From NCBI GenBank assembly GCA_002413395.1, contig DHWX01000040.1, positions 86,685-99,891 on the forward strand: a DNA stretch of 13,207 bases. The letters are read 5' to 3'. Made by a program: the position numbers and the translations under genes. The DNA is from Polaromonas sp. UBA5171 (GTDB taxonomy: Bacteria; Pseudomonadota; Gammaproteobacteria; Burkholderiales; Burkholderiaceae_C). Under the pieces are notes generated by a model. The model saw nothing but the letters and a program-made list of their open reading frames with translations, was not told where the DNA came from and ran no database searches. Of the stretch, positions 1 to 6,198 are shown in pieces. Numbering within the stretch: the stretch's first letter is position 1; every line of letters begins with the position of its first letter.

Positions 1-396
1 GCCGGTGCCGGCCGGGCCGATGCCAAAGGTGATGTCATGCGTGGCGATGTTGGTCAGGTAGTCGGCCTGGTTGACGGTGCGGGCGCGCAGGTCGGCGCGG
101 CGGGTGGACAGTGCCACCGCGCCGTCGGGCGCCATGCCCAGTGCCATGTCGCCGGCCAGCATGAGCTGCACGGTTTCTTCCTCAATGGGCCGCTGGGCCA
201 TCTCGTACAGGGCTTGCAACACCTCGAGTGCTTGCTGGGCCTTGATCTTGGTGCCCTCGATCTTGAACTGTTCGAAGCGGTGCGCAATCGTCACCTGCAG
301 CGCTGCCTCGATGGTGCGGATGTGGGCGTCCATCGGTCCGCAAAGGTGGCCCATGCGGGTATTGTTGGGTGGTGTGAAGGTATGACGAAGAATCAA
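1..396 (-). CDS. phoH: PhoH-family ATPase, N-terminal part (cut by window edge)
   Basis: Reading leftwards on the minus strand, a 132-codon open frame runs off the window. It contains IRTIEAALQV near residue 26, then RFEQFKIEG, RPIEEETVQLMLAGD and ARTVNQADYL, and ends in FGIGPAGTG. That ending is the start of the Walker A loop that would continue as KT. The order is that of the PhoH/YbeZ family, cytosolic P-loop ATPases usually encoded just before the RNase ybeY, so ybeY is expected beyond the left edge. I chose the TTG at 394-396 because the residues after it (ILRHTFTPPNNTR) look like family sequence. ATG codons at 352-354 and 331-333 are alternatives that would lose this conserved start. 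No clear Shine-Dalgarno sequence precedes any of them. The gene diverges from ruvA. Identity is fairly sure; the start is not. Confidence 0.85.
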   Translation of the reverse strand, partial: MILRHTFTPPNNTRMGHLCGPMDAHIRTIEAALQVTIAHRFEQFKIEGTKIKAQQALEVLQALYEMAQRPIEEETVQLMLAGDMALGMAPDGAVALSTRRADLRARTVNQADYLTNIATHDITFGIGPAGTG

Positions 397-416
397 GGCG
401 CTGGTTTTCAAAAAAG

Positions 417-435
417 GGACAAAACACAATTGTCC
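417..435. promoter_or_regulatory. Inverted repeat in the phoH-ruvA divergent gap
   Basis: GGACAA at 417-422 and TTGTCC at 430-435 form perfect 6-base arms around a 7-base AT-rich spacer. They lie in the 79-base gap between the divergent phoH and ruvA starts. The position suits an operator or a shared promoter element, but it matches no regulator site that I recognise. In particular it is not the CTGT-N8-ACAG LexA box one might look for upstream of ruvAB. Confidence 0.3.
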
Positions 436-461
436 GCCCAAACGTACCTGCCTGCCCGACT

Positions 462-469
462 GATAAGAT
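462..469 (+). promoter_or_regulatory. Possible -10 region of ruvAB
   Basis: GATAAGAT sits 6 bases before the ruvA ATG at 476. Read as a -10 box (GATAAG or TAAGAT, 4 of 6 to consensus), it would put the transcript start at or within a few bases of the ATG. No convincing -35 box stands 16-18 bases upstream. The same AAGA could instead act as a weak ribosome binding site. Confidence 0.25.
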
Positions 470-475
470 TCGCCG

Positions 476-1048
476 ATGATAGGAAGACTCACCGGCCTGC
501 TGGCCGAAAAAAATCCGCCAGAGATTTTGCTGGACTGCAACGGCGTGGGCTATGAAGTGCTGGTGCCCATGAGCACCTTTTACAACCTGCCTGGCCTGGG
601 CGAAAAAGTCAGCCTGCTGACGCATTTTGTGGTGCGCGAAGACGCACAAATTCTCTACGGCTTTGGCAGCGCCGCCGAGCGCGCCGCGTTTCGCCAGCTC
701 ATCAAGATTTCCGGCGTTGGCCCGCGCACCGCGCTCAGCGTGCTCAGCGGCATGAGCGTCGAAGACTTGTCCCAGGCCGTCACCCGCCAGGAGGTTGGCC
801 GCATCATCAAGGTGCCCGGCATTGGCAAAAAAACCGCCGAACGCCTGCTACTCGAACTCAAGGGCAAGCTCGGCGCCGACATCGGTGTGCCGGCCACCAT
901 CGCCGACGATGCGCAGTCCGATATTCTGCAGGCGCTGGTGGCGCTGGGCTACAGCGACCGCGATGCGGCGCTGGCGCTCAAAGCCTTGCCGCAGGATGTG
1001 GGCGTGAGCGACGGCATCAAGCTGGCGCTGAAAAGCCTGGCGAAATAG
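476..1048 (+). CDS. ruvA: Holliday junction branch migration protein RuvA
   Basis: RuvA binds four-way Holliday junctions as a tetramer and positions the RuvB motors for branch migration in recombinational repair. The 190-residue product has the three-part family layout. An N-terminal OB-fold begins MIGRLTGLLAEK and includes VGYEVLVP and ILYGFG. Two helix-hairpin-helix motifs follow, LIKISGVGPRTALSVL (about 75-90) and IIKVPGIGKKTAERLL (about 110-125). A C-terminal RuvB-binding domain (DILQALVALGYS, about 139-190) ends the protein after an acidic linker. Length is close to the roughly 200 residues usual in the family. ruvB starts 2 bases after the stop, so the two are surely cotranscribed and probably translationally coupled. 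No strong Shine-Dalgarno sequence precedes the ATG. Confidence 0.97.
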   Translation: MIGRLTGLLAEKNPPEILLDCNGVGYEVLVPMSTFYNLPGLGEKVSLLTHFVVREDAQILYGFGSAAERAAFRQLIKISGVGPRTALSVLSGMSVEDLSQAVTRQEVGRIIKVPGIGKKTAERLLLELKGKLGADIGVPATIADDAQSDILQALVALGYSDRDAALALKALPQDVGVSDGIKLALKSLAK

Positions 1049-1050
1049 TC

Positions 1051-2115
1051 ATGAGCATCCAGACCGACGACTTCGACATGTCCGACCTGCCGCCTACCAG
1101 GCGCGTGATGTCGGCTGCGCCCGCCTCGCCGCGCGAAGAGGCGATTGAGCGCGCGCTGCGCCCCAAGCTGTTTGACGAGTATGTGGGCCAGACCAAGGCG
1201 CGCGAACAACTGGAAATTTTCATCGGCGCCGCCAAAAAACGCAGCGAAGCGCTCGACCATGTGCTGCTGTTCGGCCCGCCGGGCTTGGGCAAGACCACCT
1301 TGAGCCACATCATCGCCCACGAACTCGGCGTGAACATGCGCCAGACTAGCGGCCCGGTGCTCGAAAAACCCAAGGATCTGGCGGCGCTGCTGACCAATCT
1401 GGAAAAAAACGATGTTCTTTTCATCGACGAGATCCACCGCCTGAGTCCGGTGGTCGAGGAAATCCTCTACCCCGCTCTGGAGGACTACCAGATCGACATC
1501 ATGATCGGCGAAGGCCCGGCGGCGCGCAGCATCAAGCTCGATTTGCAGCCCTTTACCCTGGTGGGCGCCACCACCCGCGCCGGCATGCTGACCAACCCGC
1601 TGCGCGACCGTTTTGGCATCGTGGCCCGGCTGGAGTTTTACACCCCCGAAGAGCTGGCGCGCATTGTCAAGCGCAGCGCCAGCTTGCTGAACGTCAGCAC
1701 CGACGCAGAAGGTGGCTTTGAAATTGCGCGCCGCTCGCGCGGCACGCCGCGGATTGCCAACCGCCTGCTGCGCCGCGTGCGCGATTACGCCGATGTCAAG
1801 GGCAGCGGCCAGATCACGCTCGATATTGCCAACTTGGCGCTGGCCATGCTTGACGTCGATCCGCAAGGTTTTGACGTGATGGATCGCAAGCTGCTGGAGG
1901 CTGTGATCCACCGCTTCGACGGTGGCCCGGTCGGCCTGGACAACATTGCCGCCAGCATTGGCGAGGAGCGCGACACGATTGAAGACGTGATCGAGCCCTA
2001 TCTGATTCAGCAAGGCTATTTGCAGCGCACGCCGCGCGGCCGCATCGCCACATTGGCGGCGTACCGGCATTTGGGCGTAACACCGCCGGTCAGTGGCAAT
2101 GACATGTTCACTTGA
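1051..2115 (+). CDS. ruvB: Holliday junction branch migration DNA helicase RuvB
   Basis: RuvB is the hexameric AAA+ motor that pumps DNA through the RuvA-bound junction; RuvC then resolves it, but no ruvC lies in this window. The 354-residue product shows Walker A GPPGLGKTT (75-83), Walker B LFIDEIH (123-129), sensor 1 GATTRAG (from 172), the arginine-finger region TNPLRDRFG (181-189) and sensor 2 GTPRIANRLLRR (231-242). A C-terminal winged helix with GGPVGLDNIAASIGEE (from 291) and YLQRTPRGR follows. Nothing is missing. The start 2 bases after the ruvA stop fits a bicistronic operon. The first 25 residues before EEAIERALRPK are variable, as is usual in the family. Confidence 0.98.
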   Translation: MSIQTDDFDMSDLPPTRRVMSAAPASPREEAIERALRPKLFDEYVGQTKAREQLEIFIGAAKKRSEALDHVLLFGPPGLGKTTLSHIIAHELGVNMRQTSGPVLEKPKDLAALLTNLEKNDVLFIDEIHRLSPVVEEILYPALEDYQIDIMIGEGPAARSIKLDLQPFTLVGATTRAGMLTNPLRDRFGIVARLEFYTPEELARIVKRSASLLNVSTDAEGGFEIARRSRGTPRIANRLLRRVRDYADVKGSGQITLDIANLALAMLDVDPQGFDVMDRKLLEAVIHRFDGGPVGLDNIAASIGEERDTIEDVIEPYLIQQGYLQRTPRGRIATLAAYRHLGVTPPVSGNDMFT

Positions 2116-2143
2116 AGGCGCCGGATACACCGGCCTTTTTAAG
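2111..2143 (+). terminator. Rho-independent terminator of ruvAB
   Basis: GCCGG (2120-2124), loop ATACA and CCGGC (2130-2134) are followed by C and TTTTT (2136-2140). Pairing extends outward past one C/C mismatch, with A-T and G-T pairs, to about 14 base pairs (2111-2143), so the ruvB stop codon lies within the 5' arm. It lies between convergent genes. On the minus strand the hairpin lacks a following T tract, so it probably acts mainly on ruvAB. Confidence 0.7.
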
Positions 2144-2170
2144 AATTTACAGCGCCCGCGCCATCGCCGG

Positions 2171-3376
2171 TCAGGTCAGCGCACCGCGTGCATTCACCCG
2201 GTAGATACGCTGCACAACACCGTTGTGCAGGCCGCCGCTCACGCCAATCATCACATCGTGCAGGTTCACGGTCGGGTCGCAGTGGCCGGGAATCAGCCAC
2301 AGCATGCGGCCCAGGCCGGGCAGACGCGAGCAGCCCGCGGCGGGCCGCAAAATGCCGTGCTCGTCACCGCCGTTGAAATAGTCCAGCGCGCTGTCGGGGC
2401 TCAGCGCATGCACCCGTGGCATCCCGGAGTCGATGGCGTGGCTTTTGTGGCCGGCGTCGCACACGGCGTGGTCGCTGTGCGTGCTGATGACCTGGGTCTT
2501 GACAAACAGGGCGTGCTCGAATTGCGGCTGCGCCGGATCGCGCTCGTTGAGCGCGTAGTCGGCATCCATGAACAGGAAGGAGCCCGCCTGTAGCTCGCCA
2601 TAAACGCCGCTGGCGGCCTCCAGCACCAGGCAGCCGGTACCGGCTCCGGTGACAAGACCCACGGCAACCCCCTGGGCCTCGATCAACTGGCGTGTCAGCC
2701 GCACCGCATCCGCCGCCTTGACAATGGCCTCGCGCCGGTCCTGCGCGCTGCGCAGGTGCTGTGCCTTGCCGTGGTAGGCCTGCAGGCCGGCGAAGCGCAA
2801 CGCCGGGTGTTTGCGAAGTTCCAGCACCAGTGTGACAGCCGCAGCGCCGGGCTCGACACCGCAGCGTCCTTGGCCCACGTCGATTTCAACAAACACGTCA
2901 ATCACCGTAGCAACGTTGGCGACGTCGTTACCGGCCCTGCTGCTGTTGACGCGGGCCTCGTTCATGGCCTGCGCCAGCCGGATCACGCCTTCGGTGCTGT
3001 CCACGGCAATTGCAAGCTGGCCGCCGTGGGCTGCCGCTGTTTGAGCCAGTGCCGCCACGCGGACGAGCTTGCCAGGGGCAATCACCTCGTTGCTGATATA
3101 CACGTTGTAGACCCCGCCTGCCATCATGACCTCGGCTTCGGCGGTTTTCTGCACGCACACGCCCACCGCGCCGGCCCTGATCTGCATCTTGGCCAGCGTG
3201 GTGCTCTTGTGCGTCTTGGCGTGTGGGCGCCAGCGGATGCCATGCTTTTTGGCAAATTCGGCCATGCGCGCCAGGTTGCGTTTCATCGCGTCAAGGTCAA
3301 TCACCAGCGCCGGTGTATCGATGTCATTGGCGGGTCTGCCTATCAGTTCGGTCCAACGGGTTGGCAAGTAACTCAT
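2171..3376 (-). CDS. DSD1-family PLP enzyme, D-threonine / 3-hydroxy-D-aspartate aldolase-like
   Basis: This 401-residue product belongs to the fold-type III PLP enzymes that cleave or dehydrate D-beta-hydroxy amino acids. RPHAKTHK carries the PLP lysine (K54), followed by VGVCVQK, VYISNEV, VDVGQGRCGV-type FVEIDVGQGRCGV (162-174), GLQAYHG, the phosphate-binding TGAGTG (243-248) and LQAGSFLFMDADY. The C-terminal metal site reads PGHCDPTVNLHD, with H365 and D367. Known aldolases of this group have His-x-Asp here, whereas D-serine dehydratases have His-x-Cys, so aldolase activity (giving glycine plus an aldehyde or glyoxylate) is favoured. The substrate cannot be fixed. A short loop at about 142-155 (VNSSRAGNDVANVA) looks inserted relative to relatives I recall. 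Its ATG overlaps the TGA of the upstream phosphatase (ATGA), so translation is probably coupled. Confidence 0.85.
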   Translation of the reverse strand: MSYLPTRWTELIGRPANDIDTPALVIDLDAMKRNLARMAEFAKKHGIRWRPHAKTHKSTTLAKMQIRAGAVGVCVQKTAEAEVMMAGGVYNVYISNEVIAPGKLVRVAALAQTAAAHGGQLAIAVDSTEGVIRLAQAMNEARVNSSRAGNDVANVATVIDVFVEIDVGQGRCGVEPGAAAVTLVLELRKHPALRFAGLQAYHGKAQHLRSAQDRREAIVKAADAVRLTRQLIEAQGVAVGLVTGAGTGCLVLEAASGVYGELQAGSFLFMDADYALNERDPAQPQFEHALFVKTQVISTHSDHAVCDAGHKSHAIDSGMPRVHALSPDSALDYFNGGDEHGILRPAAGCSRLPGLGRMLWLIPGHCDPTVNLHDVMIGVSGGLHNGVVQRIYRVNARGALT

Positions 3377-4083
3377 CGGGTTGTTGGGGTGGTTTGCCGG
3401 GGTGGATTTTGGGCGTTGACGATACTGCCAGCGTAAGCACTCGTAAACTGGTTGTCATCGAGTGCGCCATCATCGAGGTGCTGGGTGTCGGCCCAGCCCA
3501 CCAGCGTGAAGCCCTCGGGCGTCCAGAGCAGGCGGTTGATGGCCGTGTTGCCCAGGGCCCAGGTGCGCGGTGCCTGGATGTCCAGCCGGGTCGCCGCGCG
3601 GTACAGCACGTCCATCACGCCGCCGTGGCCGACCAGCGCAATCAGCTCGCCCGGGTGCCGGGCAGCCAGTTGCTCCGCGGCCGCCACTACCCGGTGGCGC
3701 AGGGCCAGCAGCGACTCGCCGCCCGGTGGGGCAAAGTGCGGATCGCGTTGGCGCCAGCGCATCGACTGCTCAGGCAGCAGTGCTTCAATTTCAGCGTAGG
3801 TCTTGCCTTCAAACTCGCCAAAGCCACGTTCGCGCAGGCCTTCCTCGCGGGTCACTTCCACGCGTAGCGCGCGTCCGAGGTATTGTGCCGTCTCCCAAGC
3901 CCGGGCAAGGTCGCTGGCGTAAATGGCGGTGATGGGATCGTCCCTGAGGGCCAGCGCCATCCGATGCGCCTGCCTTCGGCCGGTATCGTTGAGTGGAATA
4001 TTCAGGTGTCCCTGGATGCGGGTATCGACATTCCAGGTGGTTTCGCCGTGGCGGATGGCAATGATGCGGGTGGGTTCAATCAT
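3373..4083 (-). CDS. Histidine phosphatase family protein (phosphoglycerate-mutase-like)
   Basis: This 236-residue cytosolic protein has the branch-1 histidine phosphatase pattern. The phosphorylated histidine sits in IIAIRHGETTWN (RHG 11-13, H12). LRERGFGEFEG carries a likely proton-donor glutamate (E85), and the second catalytic histidine is in LVGHGG (H153). Relatives include GpmB-type and CobC-type phosphatases. The neighbours do not tell which phosphoester is used, and no other cobalamin gene is present. The last 25 or so residues (after about 210) form a polar tail ending NPPRQTTPTTR that is outside the fold and overlaps the next gene by 4 bases. The tail may have arisen by loss of an earlier stop. 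No clear Shine-Dalgarno sequence precedes the ATG, and a 90-base gap separates it from the lipoprotein gene upstream. Confidence 0.9.
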   Translation of the reverse strand: MIEPTRIIAIRHGETTWNVDTRIQGHLNIPLNDTGRRQAHRMALALRDDPITAIYASDLARAWETAQYLGRALRVEVTREEGLRERGFGEFEGKTYAEIEALLPEQSMRWRQRDPHFAPPGGESLLALRHRVVAAAEQLAARHPGELIALVGHGGVMDVLYRAATRLDIQAPRTWALGNTAINRLLWTPEGFTLVGWADTQHLDDGALDDNQFTSAYAGSIVNAQNPPRQTTPTTR

Positions 4084-4136
4084 CTGGAGTACAGCGGGTC
4101 GCGGTGAAGGTTGCCTGGAATTCAGGGTTTACCCGT

Positions 4137-4142
4137 ATTTTA
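4137..4142 (-). promoter_or_regulatory. Possible -10 box before the phosphatase gene
   Basis: TAAAAT on the minus strand (5 of 6 to TATAAT) lies in the 90-base gap before the phosphatase start. No matching -35 box is seen 16-18 bases upstream. It is at best an internal promoter for the last two genes of the run. Confidence 0.2.
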
Positions 4143-4173
4143 GGGCCAGTGCTACGTCTGAGCGGCATGAGAG

Positions 4174-4791
4174 TCAGCGCGGGATTTTAACGTTGATGCG
4201 GCGCGGCCCTGCGGGTGGCTGCGGAAAGCCGATCAGGGCGGAGTCCATCATGGCGGGCAGCACGGCCAGGGTATCGCCCCACACGCCGTCATGCTGGGCC
4301 CGGGTTTCAAAGACAATCTGTCCGGACGCCAGATCGCGCATCAAAATGCTCAGATCGCGCTGGTAATAGGGTTCGGAAAATTGCATCGGAAACGACAGGC
4401 CCAGCGACGTACCGCGGTTGCCGCCTTCCAGAAAAGCGCCTGGCATGGGAAACCCGAAGCCGTCATGCCAGCCGCCGCCACCGGGCCAACGCTCCACCAC
4501 CAGCGTAGTAACGACCACTTGCACGCTGTAGCGTGCCTCAGCCGGACTCCATTCCATGCCAACCTTGGCCAAGGCTGTGCGCGCCAGCGCTTCCACGCGG
4601 TCTTGTTGTGCCCCTATGACTTGCTGCGAAGGCAGGCGTTCAAAACGGTAAGGGGAGCCTGGGCCAGGCGGCGCGGCGCTCCAGTGGGAGAACGCGGTGA
4701 CATCGCTATCGACCACCCGAACGGTGGCGCAGCCGGCCATGAAAAATGCCATGACTGCTGCTGAAAAAATAGCTGATAACACGCGTCTCAT
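4174..4791 (-). CDS. DUF4136 domain lipoprotein
   Basis: The 205-residue product begins MRRVLSAIFSAAVMAFFMAGC. This is a type II signal peptide with basic start, hydrophobic stretch and lipobox MAGC, so Cys21 should be lipidated. Position +2 is Ala, which favours outer-membrane sorting. The mature part has the DUF4136 look: an early DSDVTAFSHW, YRFERLPSQQ near 48-57, a strand-rich middle with YSVQVVVTTLVVERW, and a glycine-rich GGGGWHDGFGF stretch. It ends in PQPPAGPRRINVKIPR. The role of the family is unknown. Start choice is supported by GGAG (plus-strand CTCC, 4797-4800) 5 bases before the ATG. It lies 28 bases after ttcA in the same direction. A 17-base repeat-like motif lies within the signal-peptide codons (4757-4773). 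Confidence 0.87.
   Translation of the reverse strand: MRRVLSAIFSAAVMAFFMAGCATVRVVDSDVTAFSHWSAAPPGPGSPYRFERLPSQQVIGAQQDRVEALARTALAKVGMEWSPAEARYSVQVVVTTLVVERWPGGGGWHDGFGFPMPGAFLEGGNRGTSLGLSFPMQFSEPYYQRDLSILMRDLASGQIVFETRAQHDGVWGDTLAVLPAMMDSALIGFPQPPAGPRRINVKIPR
4757..4773. repeat. 17-base repeat-like motif inside the DUF4136 gene
   Basis: GCTGCTGAAAAAATAGC shares GCTRCTG plus a terminal TAGC with the copy at 10708-10724 (13 of 17 bases identical). It lies within signal-peptide codons, where sequence constraint is weak. Confidence 0.35.
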
Positions 4792-4819
4792 AGGAACTCC
4801 AGTGGAATTTTGTCAATAC

Positions 4820-5755
4820 TCAGGGAGCGTGAATGCCGATGGCGGCGATACCGGGCAGTGTCGGCGCGCTGAATTCCTCGGCATCAAAGGCCTTGTCGCC
4901 TTCGGCGTTGGCAACACCGGTGGTTTTGATGCCCTTGAAGTCATGACGCTGGCTGTCCATCAGGTGCGAGGGAACGATGTGTTGCAGGGCCGAGAACATG
5001 TTTTCCAGGCGGCCCGGATATTTCTTATCCCACTCGCGCAGCAGGTTGCCGACCTGCTTGCGCTGCAGGTTTTCCTGGCTGCCGCAGAGCGAGCAGGGAA
5101 TAATGGGAAAGCTACGCACCTGGGCCCAGCGGCTCAGGTCTTTTTCAGGCACATAGGCCATGGGCCGGATCACGATGTGTCTGCCGTCGTCGCTGACCAG
5201 CTTGGGCGGCATGCCCTTGAGCTTGGCCGCAAAAAACATGTTCAGGAAAAACGTCTGCAGCATGTCGTCCCGGTGGTGGCCCAGCGCGATTTTGGTGGCG
5301 CCAAGCTCGTCCGCCACCCGGTACAAAATGCCGCGCCGCAGCCGCGAGCACAGTGAGCACAGCGTTTTGCCCTCGGGGATGATGCGCTTGACAATGCTGT
5401 AGGTGTCCTGGTTTTCGATGTGAAAAGGCACGCCCAGCGCCGTCAAATAGTCAGGCAGCACATGCTCGGGAAAGCCGGGCTGCTTCTGGTCCAGGTTGAC
5501 CGCGATCAGCTCGAACCGGATAGGCGCGCGCTTTTGCAGCTTGAGCAAAATGTCGAGCATGGCGTAGCTGTCCTTGCCGCCCGACACGCACACCATGACC
5601 TTGTCGCCTTCTTCAATCATGTTGAAGTCGACAATGGCGCGGCCGACTTCACGGCACAGGCGCTTTTCGAGCTTGTGGTCTTCGCGCTCGATCTTCATGG
5701 AATTCTGCAATCGTGCCGAACTCTCAATCTGGTCGTCCATCCAAACGGCACTCAT
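4820..5755 (-). CDS. ttcA: tRNA 2-thiocytidine(32) synthetase TtcA
   Basis: TtcA adds sulfur to C32 in the anticodon loop of certain tRNAs, using ATP and an oxygen-sensitive [4Fe-4S] cluster. The 311-residue product has the PP-loop SGGKDS (58-63) after MIEEGDKVMVCV, then VNLDQKQPGFPEHVLP. The CxxC pair CSLCSRLRRG (C133, C136) follows, then ALGHHRDD (157-164), GMPPKL and a further CSLCG (C221, C224). Family members use these cysteines for the cluster. The core runs nearly residue for residue with E. coli TtcA as I recall it; the tail after FKGIKTTG is variable. The ATG is 4 bases after the folB stop, so the two are surely on one transcript. Later in-frame ATGs (codons 6 and 20) are possible starts but would not remove the core. 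Confidence 0.97.
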   Translation of the reverse strand: MSAVWMDDQIESSARLQNSMKIEREDHKLEKRLCREVGRAIVDFNMIEEGDKVMVCVSGGKDSYAMLDILLKLQKRAPIRFELIAVNLDQKQPGFPEHVLPDYLTALGVPFHIENQDTYSIVKRIIPEGKTLCSLCSRLRRGILYRVADELGATKIALGHHRDDMLQTFFLNMFFAAKLKGMPPKLVSDDGRHIVIRPMAYVPEKDLSRWAQVRSFPIIPCSLCGSQENLQRKQVGNLLREWDKKYPGRLENMFSALQHIVPSHLMDSQRHDFKGIKTTGVANAEGDKAFDAEEFSAPTLPGIAAIGIHAP

Positions 5756-5759
5756 GTTT

Positions 5760-6131
5760 TTACCATCGCCCTGTCTCGACGCGAATGGCTACTTCGCAGT
5801 CGTCAAAAATTTCGAGTTTTGCAATTTTCACCCGCACGCCCAGCACCCCGGGCAGCAACATCAGCCGGTGCGCCAGTTTGCCGATCAGACTCTCCAGCAG
5901 GTTGGCGTGTTCGGCGGTGCATTCGCCAATGATGATCTGGCGCACCTTGCGGTAATCCAGCACATGGTTGATCTCATCGTCATGCGGCAGCAGCGGCTGC
6001 GTGCCCAGATTCAGTTCGGCGTCGACCTGGATCGGCTGCGGGGCGGTTTTTTCATGCGCCAAAATGCCCAGGTTCGCGTCGAAACGCAAGCCGGTGAGGG
6101 TGAGAATCTGGGTGCCCCGGGTATTGAACAT
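5760..6131 (-). CDS. folB: Dihydroneopterin aldolase FolB
   Basis: FolB splits 7,8-dihydroneopterin into 6-hydroxymethyl-7,8-dihydropterin and glycolaldehyde in the de novo folate pathway, normally as an octamer. The 123-residue product has the family length. It shows LTGLRFDANLGILAHEK with the substrate-side glutamate (E27), LDYRKV with the conserved tyrosine (Y60), HANLLESLIGKLA, and VKIAKLEIFDDCEVAIRVE. In the last, K105 aligns with the catalytic lysine of the E. coli enzyme. It lies 67 bases downstream of the pteridine-reductase-like SDR and 4 bases upstream of ttcA. No clear Shine-Dalgarno sequence precedes the ATG. A small hairpin (GTCGGC-TTTG-GCTGAC, one G-T pair) occurs in the gap before it on the minus strand, without a T tract. 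Confidence 0.93.
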   Translation of the reverse strand: MFNTRGTQILTLTGLRFDANLGILAHEKTAPQPIQVDAELNLGTQPLLPHDDEINHVLDYRKVRQIIIGECTAEHANLLESLIGKLAHRLMLLPGVLGVRVKIAKLEIFDDCEVAIRVETGRW

Positions 6132-6198
6132 GGTGCCAGTCTGTAGTAAGTGAGAGTTTGGGTCTGTCAGCCAAAGCCGACTCTTGGTAATGGATGGG

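Noticed and set aside
949..2130. 393-codon open frame on the minus strand opposite ruvB
   Set aside because: It is fully antisense to ruvB, whose motifs are intact. The protein is His/Gln/Ala-rich with no recognisable domain, as expected from the third-position GC of the real gene.
2093..2593. 166-codon plus-strand frame overlapping the end of ruvB and the aldolase gene
   Set aside because: It crosses the ruvB terminator and lies opposite the conserved metal-site codons of the aldolase; no domain is seen.
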